Below are positions 53,115 to 63,051 of a stretch of DNA of 64,000 bases, piece after piece. The first letter of the stretch is position 1. Each line of letters starts with the position of its first letter. The DNA comes from Anthracocystis setariae (lineage: Eukaryota > Basidiomycota > Ustilaginomycetes > Ustilaginales > Ustilaginaceae). A program made the position numbers and the translations under genes. The stretch is from positions 930,001 to 994,000 of the forward strand of contig CAKMXJ010000037.1 in assembly GCA_928724745.1 (NCBI GenBank), read 5' to 3'. Under the pieces are notes generated by a model. It ran no database searches. It was not told the origin of the DNA and saw only the letters and a list, made by a program, of their open reading frames with translations.

Positions 53115-53834
53115 ATGCAAGATCGATTAGAGTACCACGAGACGACCAAGAGGCTGGCTCTGATTGGGGGTAGGTTGATTCCAGAGTTTGTCAAGGAGGC
53201 TTTTCCTCAAGCTGATGCGTCGGCGACTGTAGCACCAGCTAAGGCTCCCACGGTGGAGAAGAGCATCGCCGCGCCTAGGGTTGAACCATTGGTGGATCAC
53301 GGTTTAAGGGCTCTTTCGATCGAGGACGCTCCGACCGAGGAAGAACAGATCGAGCTGCAAGACGTGCCGTTGTACTATAAAGTTAGAGGCAAAGGCAAGG
53401 GTACGCCAGTCATGTACGATCCAACTCGATCCAACATCGCTCAGATCTACGGTAAGCCAAACCAACCCCCAAACCCCACACTGACGCTCAACATTGATAC
53501 AAGCTTCCAACCTTCTTCTTCGCACTAGAATACTCTGCCCAGGTTGGTGACGGCGCAGAACCTGACTTTGTCATGCTCGGTGACGACCGCCAATGCCCGT
53601 AAGCACCCACCATCCTTCCTCCACCCCCTCATTCAATGTCATCCCCTGACCCCCTTCTCTCAACCCACAAACAGCCATGCGCCAAGCTTTTCGCTGCGCA
53701 TGGACTCTTCAGGCTTCGTCGCCCACACTTCAGGCGCCAGGACCATCAAGCAAGCCAAAGAAGACGCTGCATACCTCATCATTCATGGAATCCTCAAGGA
53801 AAATCGTCAAAGAAAGTTCGCTCAGCGCAAATGA
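53115..53834 (+). CDS. Small protein with dsRNA-binding-like C-terminal domain, three-exon model
   Basis: Proposed exons 53115-53451, 53529-53598 and 53675-53834 give 188 residues, with introns of 77 and 76 nt (donors GTAAGC at both). The N-terminus (MQDRLEYHETTKRLALIGGRL) and the middle are not recognised. After PLYYKVRGKGKGTPVMYDP the spliced C-terminus reads AQIYEYSAQVGDGAEPDF, a beta strand, PSFSLRMDSSGFVAHTSGAR and TIKQAKEDAAYLIIHGIL. This follows the dsRBD layout: helix with EY.aQ, P.F, three strands, G at the turn, then K.AK..AA in the last helix. Phases agree at both junctions (1 and 2), which supports the model. Possible roles include dsRNA binding or a mitochondrial ribosomal protein; neither is proven. 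Its stop lies 49 bp from the stop of the convergent Scm3-like gene. Confidence 0.65.
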
Positions 53835-53883
53835 GAATGACGATTTCGACACATCGCCTGTGTATGCAACGCGATAAATGTGT

Positions 53884-55827
53884 TCATAGAGCAGCACAAT
53901 CAAAGCAGAAAGTCTTGGTACACTTACCCGCACCTCCACACTTTGGCGTTCCTCCTCGCTCCTCCTCCTTCTCCTCACCATCATCGTCACTGTGGTGGAA
54001 GCGTGGTAGGCTTACGCGACGAAACTCGCCTGTTGAGCGACGCTTGTGGTGCTTGTGCTTCTTTTTGCTCCGCGAGGACGAGGGCGAATTCGAATCCAAC
54101 GGCGGCGTGCGAGTACATCCTTGAACGTATGGTCGCATTTTAGAGGATGCGGATCCCGACTTGATGCTGGACGGCGTTGACTTGAATTCGCGCACAGGTG
54201 TGGAGACGCTCATTGCAGATGTCCGCTTGTACTGAGGCAGCCTGGTCACAGCTTGAACGACCTCCTCCTCCTGGTTCGGCAGCGACTTTGCCACTACGGC
54301 CAGAGGTACGGAGCCGTTCACAGCCTCCACTGGAGGTTGCTCTGATTGATCCGCCGCCGCCTCCTCCTCTACCGCTCCATCCTCTGCAGCGACACCTTCT
54401 GGACCGCCTGCGATCGGCGCCTGCATTACAGGCAATCTGACTGGTGGGGTGGTGATGCGCTCGTGCTCTAGCAGAGCAGTTTCTTCTTCAGGCATGGGCG
54501 CTGGCGAACCTCGATCTGGCTCGAATATCAGTGATTCTTGTTGCTGCGAACCCACGTCCAGCTCCACCGAAGCTGGAGGGTGGTAAGTCAAGGGCGTGCG
54601 CAAACGCACCATTTCCGGCGTGATGGACTCCAACTTGACCCGCGCTGCCCGAGCTGGAGTGTTTGCAAGTACTGGGGCGCGCCTCGGTGTACTCTGTGGC
54701 GGGGCGAACGTCACTGACGGTTGCGAGGCGGCTGGATGGCTAGGCTGAGATGAAGCAGGTCCGACCACGAGCGGTGAAGGGCATGGACTTGCCGCATGCT
54801 CTACTACCGCCTCTTCTTCCGGCTCGTCATCCGAGACAAGATCGACGTAGAGTTGCATCGTGTTGTGTTTGACCTTGAGCAGGTCCGCGAGGCCGAAGAC
54901 ATCGTTGTATGGTAGAGTCTCGAAGGGTGTGGTGCACAGCAGCAACTCTTCGATGTTTTGGCGTTTGGAGCGGATCGAGTCGATGAGTTCTTCATCCGAG
55001 TCGCTTTGGATTGTGACAATGTCTGTATCGGATTCGTCATCGGATGAGGAGGTTGCGAGACCAGGTCCAGGCTGAGTTTGAGAGATGGTGTTGCGCTCGG
55101 GCTGTGTTTGGCGATCTAGATACGCGAGAGATTCCGGTCCAGCTTGCTGGATTGAAGTAGCAGATGCAGAGCTGACCCACATCGGGTCCCTGAGGTCGAT
55201 GATCTCGTCTTCCTCGTCTTCTTCCTCGCCATCGTGTCCAAGAAGAGCCTTCCTCCTTGCTTCAGCCTGCAAGAACTCTTTGAGATCCGGATCGTTGGCG
55301 GCTGGATCTTCCTCTTGATCCTCTTCTTCACTACTGGACACACCGACCATGTCGCGCCCTGCTCGCGGAATGATGATGCCATGACTCGGGTCCATGTCGT
55401 CTTGGTCGTCGTAGTCGTCGTCCATTTCCATCGCTTCCGGTCTCTCCTTCCAGCCCTGCAGCTCTTCATCCTTGATGAACACCCCAAACTCCATACTCTG
55501 GCGTAAACTGCGCAAGCTGCCTCGGTCTTTTACCACCACGATCGGCTCGCCATTTTCCCTGTTTCCGAGGTAGATTTCATCCTGTTCTTGAAGGTGTGCG
55601 TCTTTGAAACGCTCGAAGATCGAATCCCACTTTTGCTTCAAGCGCTGGGTCGACTTGTGGTGGAGGTATTCGACGGATTCACTGCCGTCTGGGTTATAAC
55701 GTTGGATTTGGGTGCGAAGCTGTGAGGTGAATTGCAGACGCCGCTTCTTGGGTTTGAGAGGTTGGAGCGGCTGGCGCGATGGACCAGCATCTGCGTTGAT
55801 ATGGTCCGGCAGTGTCGGACGGTACAT
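53884..55827 (-). CDS. Candidate Scm3/HJURP-type CENP-A chaperone
   Basis: The protein has 647 residues from the ATG at 55827; an upstream extension lacks ATG. The N-terminal 125 residues resemble the Scm3/HJURP domain: a basic LKPKKRRLQFTSQL helix, then QRLKQKWDSIFERF (60-74), DEIYLGNRENGEPIVVVKDRGSLRSL (83-108), and FGVFIKDEELQGW. In fungal Scm3 the equivalent is W..IFeKY then DEIDL.TGEIVVDNG.L, which contacts CENP-A. The rest is very acidic, then Pro/Ser/Thr-rich, with AT-hook-like or basic patches and a C-terminal KKKHKHHKRRS stretch; the final 20 residues carry a CGGAGKCTKTFCFDC cysteine cluster that might bind zinc. Scm3 loads CENP-A at centromeres. The call rests on pattern; other acidic chromatin factors remain possible. 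Confidence 0.55.
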   Translation of the reverse strand: MYRPTLPDHINADAGPSRQPLQPLKPKKRRLQFTSQLRTQIQRYNPDGSESVEYLHHKSTQRLKQKWDSIFERFKDAHLQEQDEIYLGNRENGEPIVVVKDRGSLRSLRQSMEFGVFIKDEELQGWKERPEAMEMDDDYDDQDDMDPSHGIIIPRAGRDMVGVSSSEEEDQEEDPAANDPDLKEFLQAEARRKALLGHDGEEEDEEDEIIDLRDPMWVSSASATSIQQAGPESLAYLDRQTQPERNTISQTQPGPGLATSSSDDESDTDIVTIQSDSDEELIDSIRSKRQNIEELLLCTTPFETLPYNDVFGLADLLKVKHNTMQLYVDLVSDDEPEEEAVVEHAASPCPSPLVVGPASSQPSHPAASQPSVTFAPPQSTPRRAPVLANTPARAARVKLESITPEMVRLRTPLTYHPPASVELDVGSQQQESLIFEPDRGSPAPMPEEETALLEHERITTPPVRLPVMQAPIAGGPEGVAAEDGAVEEEAAADQSEQPPVEAVNGSVPLAVVAKSLPNQEEEVVQAVTRLPQYKRTSAMSVSTPVREFKSTPSSIKSGSASSKMRPYVQGCTRTPPLDSNSPSSSRSKKKHKHHKRRSTGEFRRVSLPRFHHSDDDGEEKEEERGGTPKCGGAGKCTKTFCFDCAAL

Positions 55828-56209
55828 GTCGGCGAGTCGAGCCGTGATAGGATGGTGGTGAATGAGTGTGGTCAAGAAGAGCGCTGTACGCGAGGGTCAA
55901 AATGTATGCGCGTTGCGAGAATTCAGGGTCCAACCAACATCGCCCCGATCAAATTCCCGATGTACCGTTAAGTGTAAGTGTGTGATTTGGGCAGCTCCAC
56001 CTCGCCTTGTGTCACACTTTGGCTGACAGCGCTTGGGCCCTGCCGCGTACACACACTACTGGTGCTTTGCGACTGCTCGTCTTTCTTCTCAATCACCAAA
56101 CCGTTGACCAACCACGCACAAGAGGCTCCTCGTTTCCCGATCCGCACGCAAAGTGGATACAGGTGGTAGAGATGGGCTTGTTGCCATCTCATCCGACGAC
56201 ACCACCGCA
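55828..56209. promoter_or_regulatory. Divergent region between Scm3-like and DSC4-like genes
   Basis: These 382 bp between divergent start codons must hold both promoters; no motif stands out. Confidence 0.5.
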
Positions 56210-57290
56210 ATGTACTTCGAGAGGAAAGAGCTGATCCAGTCCGTAAGTGTGTCCGTCCCTCTCCGTCCCAGCATCTTTGGACCTCCTCGAGACTGATTTG
56301 CACGTTGCCATGTCTTTGCGCTGCGATCTACAGCTGGATCTGCTCTGCTTCATCCTCTTCGTCTACACATGGCTACTCGACAATCGCACTTTGCTACTGC
56401 TCGTCAAAGCCGCATTGCAAGTCCAATTCTGCAACCCGATCCAGATGCACCCAAGCTGGCCACTTCCGTTCTTCGTCGTCTTTCTGCTCGGTCTCAACGG
56501 TCTGCTCTCACTTGCACATCTATGGGCTCCCCCTGCACAGACAAATACCGGCGACGCCATCTTGATCGACTTTGTGGGTCAAACCCATCTCCCCGGCCGC
56601 CTGCACATGTTGTTCATCGATGCGGCAGTGTGCTTGACACAGCTGCTCATGACCGTGGTAGCATTTGAGATGGGTACAGATGATGCCAGACCTGATGGGG
56701 AGCCGAGTGGGCTGGACGATGCTACAACGATGCTGGACGACGAGGATCAGGGACAGGGATGGGATGTGCGCGATGAAGAAGCCGTACTCTTTGGACTGGA
56801 TGATGAAGAGGAGAGCAAGCGTCGCAAGACGAGCCTGACGCATCACATTGCCGTAATTAAGCTGCGTCCGATCTTTGACCAGATTGCTGCGCGCCAGTTC
56901 CTCCCAAACCAGCCAAATGAATCTGCGGCACAAGCTGAAGGTGGGCCGGTCCCAACCCCACCTGCAGAAGCTTTGGGTTCGGATAGGCCGGATACCAGTC
57001 GGATTCGCCGCTTCTCTCGACGGCCGCGTTCTGTGCCTGCGCCCGAGCCGGCTCCACAAGGCTTGGGACCGGTCTCAGCTGACGATTCTTGGCCACCCAT
57101 GTGGGTCATCCTGGCGCGCAACATGATCGGCGGTGAATCGCGGCTCTCGTCGCTCAATCCGCTCACGGGTCTCGCCTCAGTCCGCAACAACGTCGCCTCG
57201 CGCTTCGGCCGCCCGCCCACTCGCACGCCTGCACCAACAGACCGATCGCAATACACACGCATCAACCCAGACTCGCCATCGCAAACATAG
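56210..57290 (+). CDS. DUF1746 membrane protein, DSC4-like E3-ligase complex subunit
   Basis: Exon 1 (56210-56242) encodes MYFERKELIQS; a 91-nt intron (56243-56333) follows; exon 2 is 56334-57290, giving 329 residues. The join restores IQSLDLLCFILFVYTWLLDN, a membrane segment. A second hydrophobic stretch, FFVVFLLGLNGLLSLAHLW, precedes the DUF1746 signature AILIDFVGQ (87-94) and LHMLFIDAAVCLTQLLMTVV. DUF1746 is, as I recall, the domain of Dsc4 of the fungal Golgi DSC ubiquitin-ligase complex, which acts in sterol-regulatory-element-binding protein cleavage and membrane-protein quality control. The cytosolic C-terminal 200 residues are acidic, then Pro/Arg-rich. The donor GTAAGTGTG and acceptor TCTACAG are strong. 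Confidence 0.75.
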
Positions 57291-58063
57291 CTAAGCTTAG
57301 ACAACGCCATTTAACCATTTTGTATTTTATAAACAATCCTTCGTGTTCAAGTGTGCGATCCCTTCAAAACGTGCCTCGTCATGTTTGTTTGTTTTTTTCA
57401 TCGGGGACGATCTGCAAGAACCGACGCGCATTTCCTGTCTCCCTCCAAACCCCTCCGTAAGAAGGGGAAGGTGGAGGAGGAAGGAAAAGCGAGGGGTTTG
57501 ATGTTCCCTGTTAGTTTAAGTCGCGGACCGTGGGAGGGTTGGAGGCCCGCAACTAGATAAGACAGGGGTGAAGACTCAAAAAGGAAGCAATGCGGAGATC
57601 AGGAGGGGAAAAGAAAAAGAAAGAGGGTTTGTTTCGTATGTTCTGCATTTCTTTTGTGCAAGAAAAGTGTATAATGGATGTGGATGTGTGTGTGTGTGTG
57701 TGTGTCGTTCTGGTCGACCTAGAAACGACATGCATAGGAGGCGATTGGGTGAGATGAGGGAAAGAGTTGGCGAATGGATTGATCGACCCTTGTTCCGGCA
57801 AAGAGTTGTTGACAAGAGCACCGAGTTTGGCCTCGATCTTGGATGAAAAGGACGGGAGTTGAGAATCGACAAAAGAAATGAGACGCTGGAAAGGGAAAAA
57901 AGTAACGATGCTAAAAACACATGGTAACCGCCCGAGCCCCCTCAACATTTTCGAAAGTCATGCTCGGTCTCTCCAACTCGTCCACAGAGACCGATCATCG
58001 CCTTTTTGGTGGTGGTGATGGTGATGGTGATAATGATGTCAGATGTTGTTGTAGGGTGCGAAC
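57291..58063. other. Convergent 3' region DSC4-like/RPL33
   Basis: About 0.8 kb between stop codons with a GT repeat near 57684-57704. No gene is seen. Confidence 0.6.
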
Positions 58064-59170
58064 TTAGATGCTGGAGGGGTAGAGCATGATGCGAACGCGA
58101 GCGGCAAAGGCCTGGGGAGGGATGTTGTGGGCGAACTTGGCACGAACAACACCCGAGTTACCGTGAGAGCGGGTGATGCGACCCCAGATGACCCGGATCT
58201 TGGAACCACGGACCTCCTTGGTGGCCTTGTAGACGTAGGCGACACGCTTGCCGAGGTAGAACTTGGCCTCTTCGGTCTTCTCGACACCCTCGATCTTGAT
58301 GAGGGAGGTGTGGCACTTGGCAACGCGCTGCGAGCGCTTGTGGCCCATGATCCTACCCTTGACGTAAAGACGAGACTGAAGACGGTAAAAGCAAATAGAC
58401 GGAATGTACGAAAGAGTCAGCGGTGCTGTCGAAAGAGGTCAATGCGAGTTGGGAGCCAGCAACGCAGATATGCCGACGTCGCCGAGAACACAGATGCTGT
58501 ACGCGAGGAGAGGTGATAGTGCTTTGAGGATGCTGTCGTTGGTGATATCAAAAAGGGGTGGTACGAGTCTGTTGGGCTGGTTTGTCTTCGCAAATGTGCC
58601 CCCAAGCGCGATGCTCCATTCGGATGCTCGAAGATCGACCTTGTCGCTGTCCAAAATGACGGATTGCTTTTCCCGGTCGTGCAGCATCGAAAAGTTTCGA
58701 GCGTTGGTGAGCCCCTGTCAGCTTCGACCCCACCACATGGCTGTATTCCTCCAATGCGGGTATCAATCCTGTTCCTACTATTCCTTGGTGAATGAATTCG
58801 AGGGCGCCGCGATGCTAGGCAAACCTCATCGTGCCATTCCAAGTATGTTGCTCTGCACCTGACCTGTCCTTTCCTCCTCTGCTGCAAGTGTGAGCCTAAT
58901 TGCATGATCGCTTCGTCGCAATGAACCTGAAACGAATCTTTGATCAACACTTTCGCGTCCGAAAGTTTGTCATGCGTGCATCTGACACATTGAGAATGGT
59001 ACTGGTGTTGGTTGCAAGGTGGACGATAGTCGAAGCATGTGAATGTAGGTGCCTTGAAACTGGTTCTTGTGGTCGGAATGGCGTGTAACGTCGTCGTGTA
59101 GCATCGTATGGTGCTGGAGATGTTGCTGTCTGCGCTGTTGATGGCTCTATAGTAGATGAGATCTTACCAT
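58064..59170 (-). CDS. RPL33: 60S ribosomal protein L33 (eL33; human L35a)
   Basis: Large-subunit protein eL33. Exon 1 consists only of the start codon (59170-59168), followed immediately by the donor GTAAGATC. The intron is 792 nt (59167-58376, acceptor GTCTTCAG). Exon 2 (58375-58064) begins [30 protein letters not shown] and contains [27 protein letters not shown] and [16 protein letters not shown] sequence (here [13 protein letters not shown]), ending LYPSSI. The product has 104 residues, against 107-110 in yeast and human. A start at the internal MGHKRS (58348) would lose the conserved RLYVKG block, so the split model is preferred. Divergent from BUD20. Confidence 0.93.
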
Positions 59171-59814
59171 TTTGACGATATGTGATGTGTTGATGGTCTT
59201 GACGGTGGAGCAGAAAGAGGTCGACCAACTGCCAATGTGCTAGCCTGGTTCAGCTGACTTGACTCTGGACTGAGCTGGTTAGGGTTGCGTCAATGAGCGT
59301 AGACCTTCTGTGTGTGTCGATTCGAGGTTTGTTGGATCTCGAAATGTGAGAAGTTGCGCTTGGCGGGGCGTTAACTCGGCCTCAGTCTCACTACCCCTTT
59401 GAGCCCAGGGTCATTTTGTGCTCACCTTGTGTCCGAAAATTTATGCGGCAGCAAATGGCTCTCTTCGGAGACTGTTTTCTCCTAGAAGCTCGGCCGACGT
59501 CACGTGTTTGCCTCTCGACTCTGAAGCGCAATTCCAAACATTGATTTTGGGGATTCTATCGATCGGCGTAGAGACTTGGTTGCCCGATGCCAGATCTCAT
59601 TTTGTTCAAAAAAAATTCGACTGCAAAGGTTGGGACCCTGAAAAGTCGGTTTTCTGATTTTGCATGAGCAGTCAGTCCCATTGCAGTCTTCAGACAGCCG
59701 CCATCTCCCCGCCATCACCATCCTCACCGCCATCCATCGACTGCGGCCCCTAACTCATCATATTAGGTCACCATCTTCAGTCGTAGCCGCCCTAAACCAC
59801 ATTCAGTGTCTGAT
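59171..59814. promoter_or_regulatory. Divergent RPL33/BUD20 promoter with telobox and shared 10-mer
   Basis: These 644 bp separate two ribosome-related genes. GCTAGCCTGG (59239-59248) also occurs in the RPS15/RPP2 promoter. GGTTAGGGTT (59277-59286) is a telomere-repeat-like telobox of the kind bound by Tbf1/TRF-type factors in other fungi. GTCACGTG, an E-box-like CACGTG, lies at 59499-59506. Confidence 0.5.
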
Positions 59815-60198
59815 ATGACGCGCACACGACACGGCAAAAGGACGCACCACGCTCGTCGTGATGTCAAGCGTGGCATGCGTACCAGAGCCCGCAAGCTCGA
59901 TCCCGACCAGATCCAAGCCATCCTCAACGACCCCAAGAAGTTGGACGAAGCACAAAACCCCAAGGAACTCGATGTCGACAAGGCCGGTCTCGGTCTGTTC
60001 TACTGCGTCGAGTGCGATCGACACTTTCCCTCGCAGAAGGACCAGTTGACACACATCGCTTCCAAGCTGCATAAGAGGAAAGCCAAAAAGATCACCGAAG
60101 AGCAAGCTTACACTATCGAAGAGAGCTTGAAGGCGGCTGGCATTGGCATCGACAACAAGCAGAGGTCCAAGGCCGAGCCTGCTCAGGAGATGGCCTGA
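59815..60198 (+). CDS. BUD20: C2H2 zinc-finger ribosome-export factor BUD20/ZNF593
   Basis: The protein has 127 residues from the ATG at 59815. BUD20 (human ZNF593) is a shuttling factor that travels with pre-60S subunits out of the nucleus. The basic N-terminus MTRTRHGKRTHHARRDVKRG is the conserved family opening, followed by the RARKLDPDQIQAIL segment. The zinc finger is FYCVECDRHFPSQKDQLTHIASKLHKRK, with C-x2-C and H-x5-H of the JAZ/U1C-like type. The C-terminal acidic-to-helical tail ITEEQAYTIEESLKAAGIGIDN is also conserved. It is intronless and divergent from RPL33, so both may share ribosome-biogenesis control. Confidence 0.94.
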   Translation: MTRTRHGKRTHHARRDVKRGMRTRARKLDPDQIQAILNDPKKLDEAQNPKELDVDKAGLGLFYCVECDRHFPSQKDQLTHIASKLHKRKAKKITEEQAYTIEESLKAAGIGIDNKQRSKAEPAQEMA

Positions 60199-60912
60199 GC
60201 GTTACACAGTTCGACCGTCACCCACAACGACGCTCCTCTTACCATCGGATCGATCCAGCAGCTTGGTTGTTCGCATACATATCAGCGGCTCAGTCTCAGA
60301 GTGCAAAGCCATGCCGCGACATGATGACCTCTGACGTCGATTTGCGGCTGTTACTACCGTGCTGGTTCGTCCCGTTACATAAATAAGCTCTGGTAACAAC
60401 CAGCCTTCCCTGTGGACATTGCTTACCTTCTAGGCTACGAGTTCAGCCGCTCCCTTTTGACTCGGACAAGTCGTCATCGGGATGTTCCCCTCTTGTCGTC
60501 CTCACGCTATTCAAATATACCCCAACTTGTTTTCGTCTCAGTCTCGCAATCATGTATTTTTACGCATTTCTATCCAACACTCCCTTGCTCCGAACATTGC
60601 TTCGATGCTGCATCATAACACTCAAGTACATCAATCGATCCGTGATTCATGATAGAGCTGAACTGTTCTGTCATGTACTGTAACAGCGCAGATAGATACC
60701 GGAACAAGCTGATTCGCAAGCTTGCAGAGAGTAGTGTATGTTTGTGGAACCACTTTTTTTTTTTGGTTCTTGGTGCGAGTGGAGTAATCCGAATTCCGAG
60801 GATTTCCCAAAGGTCAACCAACACCAAAAATCAACAACGCGCTGCGGTCCAACATTCCAGAATCATCATCTCACCTACCACAACCTGCATCGGCTGTTCG
60901 AGTCGCCTCAAC
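60199..60912. other. Intergenic region upstream of NUP85
   Basis: About 0.7 kb. An in-frame upstream extension of NUP85 to 60649 exists but has no conserved content and includes a T10 run, so it is read as leader. One ATGTACTGTAAC word lies near 60674. Confidence 0.6.
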
Positions 60913-63051
60913 ATGGCGAGCGGATCTTCAGCTCCCATCGTCAGCTATGACTGGGGCACCTCATCCGATCTCAAGACGCTCTACACCCAGACATACACCA
61001 TCTTCACATCCTTGCAACGCATCCATCAAGAGGCGCTTCTGACCGACCGCACTGGCCGCGGTCCAGCCGACACATTTGTGCTCCCATCTGCAGAAACCAT
61101 CCAGTACTACAGCAGAATCAGCGAACACTATGCTCGTGCCATTCAAGACTATCTCGAAAGGATACAGCCTGACGACTCAGTAGACGCAGCGCAATTCCAA
61201 ACATGGCGCGATGCACAGACCATTCTCAGGCTCGCAGAGGTGCTCTACTATCCAAAAGATGGACGTGGCATCAGTGTAGTAGGCGAAGAGCTCTTGCATT
61301 GGCTGAATTCCTTCGATGTTGCACCGACCACTGAAGAAGGTCAGGAGATCGCCGAATCGGCAGTTCCACACGAGCATCCCTCCTACTGGGACTACGTTCT
61401 TCGATGCGTCCTTCGTGGCTTTCACACTTCTGCCGCTTCCGTACTCAAGTCGCTCGACTCGCACTCTTCTGCAGTCATCCGTGGAGTCGCTCAGAAAGCG
61501 GCAAAGCTCCTTTCCACCCTGCCCCGCTCGACCAACTTCTCGATGGAGCACGAGTTCGTCGCTGCGCACCGCAGCTGGCTCGGCTCTGTGCGCAAACTGA
61601 TCAGCGAACTCGAACAGGAAATGGACGAGATGGAGGCTGAAGCAGGTCATACCGAAGAGATCGAAGACGAGCGCCTTGAATATGAAGCTCAGTTCAGGTG
61701 CCTGCTCGAGCTCATGGCTGGCGTCAAGGACCGCATCTTTGAAGCGTGCGAAGACTGGCGCGAGGCTCTCGGTGCTTGGGGTACTCTGGTTCATCCTACA
61801 CTCAAGCGTGACGACGTTCCGACTACCGCTGCCATCATCCTGGAAAAGTTCCCGATCGACGGCACTATGCCAAGCGAGGTTGTGCAGCAGCACTTGATCA
61901 AGGGCGAAGTGCGTCAAGCCGTGCACAAGGCGCAAGACATTGACATCTGGCTCGGAGCTCACCTTGGAGACCTGGCGGACAAGCTGGGATTGCTGGAAGA
62001 TGAGTTGCACCCAGAGACTTCTGACTTGCGTCAAGAATTATTGCTCAAGTATGCGCAGAGCTTGCTGGACGAGCAGGGATTGTGGAGGATCAGTATCGAC
62101 TATTTGGCAGTGTGCGGATTGCAGGGACGGAGGAAGATGTCTCATGTCATTTTGTCCGTGCCTTTGGACGGGCCGAATTCAACAGAGGAGGAAGACGACG
62201 ACGACGAAGATGCGTATGATGCAATGGACGAAGGAATCGACGGCGGCGAGGGCTCGAAGAAGGCGTCTGGATTGGCGAGGGCGGAACAGGTGCTGCGAGC
62301 ATGTTCAGAACACGGACTTGAGTCGGAAGCGCGGGTAGTGTGTCGAAGAATGTCGCGCTCGCTGATGGAGAAAGGACAATACGGTGTGGCGATTGCATAC
62401 TGCGTCAGGGCGTCTGACACGGTCTTTATCCGCGCAATTGCCGACCGCATATTAAGCGAATACGTCAGCAAGGGCGCCGAAGCATTCAACCAGATCGTCG
62501 ACACTTTTCCCTCGTCGCTCATTTCGCCCACCGACGGTCTCGACTTGAACGGCGACGACATGACCGACGAACACGGCGCCGCACTCAACAAGCACGCACG
62601 CAGCTTCTTCTCGAAGCGGCTGGCATTCCTTGCGCGCTTCCGCGATTTCCACCGACTGTATGCCGATGGTCAATGGGCTGCAGCGGCTGGCCTGCTAGTC
62701 GAGCTGGTGACTACGGAAGCCGCACCTGAGCGTTTCCTCGCCGTTCTGCTTGTAGATGCGATTCCGTTGTTGGAAGATGGGCAGGCGACATGGTTCGATC
62801 GAGCTCAAACCTTTGAGCTGATCCGCATCGTTGAGCGCATCACGAATGCCGTTTCGATGCACGCGGACATGTCGGAACACTTACTGGGCTATCTCGACCA
62901 ACTCCTTGGCGTTGGAAGCTCGCAGAAGAAGGCAGCAGAACTCAAGGGACACGCATACTCGGTCAAGGCGTCCGACAAGCTCGATGCAGTAAGGTTGTCA
63001 TTGGCACGCAACTTGGCGCGGGTGGGAGTGATGCAGGTTGGCATTGCTTAA
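60913..63051 (+). CDS. NUP85: Nucleoporin NUP85
   Basis: NUP85 is a scaffold subunit of the Y-shaped (NUP84/NUP107) complex of the nuclear pore. The protein has 712 residues from the ATG at 60913, with an alpha-solenoid composition throughout. Family blocks include YWDYVLRCVLRGFHTSAASVLKSL, a central acidic helix, QDIDIWLGAHLGDLADKLGLL near 345, YAQSLLDEQGLWRISIDYLAVC, RMSRSLMEKGQYGVAIAYCVRA, and LAFLARFRDFHRLYADGQWAAAAGLLVELVTTEAAPERF near 570-610. An acidic insert EEEDDDDEDAYDAMDEG interrupts the middle. I considered NUP107/NUP84, but these blocks fit NUP85. Length agrees with yeast Nup85 (744). Confidence 0.85.
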   Translation: MASGSSAPIVSYDWGTSSDLKTLYTQTYTIFTSLQRIHQEALLTDRTGRGPADTFVLPSAETIQYYSRISEHYARAIQDYLERIQPDDSVDAAQFQTWRDAQTILRLAEVLYYPKDGRGISVVGEELLHWLNSFDVAPTTEEGQEIAESAVPHEHPSYWDYVLRCVLRGFHTSAASVLKSLDSHSSAVIRGVAQKAAKLLSTLPRSTNFSMEHEFVAAHRSWLGSVRKLISELEQEMDEMEAEAGHTEEIEDERLEYEAQFRCLLELMAGVKDRIFEACEDWREALGAWGTLVHPTLKRDDVPTTAAIILEKFPIDGTMPSEVVQQHLIKGEVRQAVHKAQDIDIWLGAHLGDLADKLGLLEDELHPETSDLRQELLLKYAQSLLDEQGLWRISIDYLAVCGLQGRRKMSHVILSVPLDGPNSTEEEDDDDEDAYDAMDEGIDGGEGSKKASGLARAEQVLRACSEHGLESEARVVCRRMSRSLMEKGQYGVAIAYCVRASDTVFIRAIADRILSEYVSKGAEAFNQIVDTFPSSLISPTDGLDLNGDDMTDEHGAALNKHARSFFSKRLAFLARFRDFHRLYADGQWAAAAGLLVELVTTEAAPERFLAVLLVDAIPLLEDGQATWFDRAQTFELIRIVERITNAVSMHADMSEHLLGYLDQLLGVGSSQKKAAELKGHAYSVKASDKLDAVRLSLARNLARVGVMQVGIA

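Noticed and set aside
60913..63051. NUP84/NUP107 as identity
   Set aside because: The blocks around WLGAHLGDL, SIDYLAVC and RDFHRLY fit NUP85.
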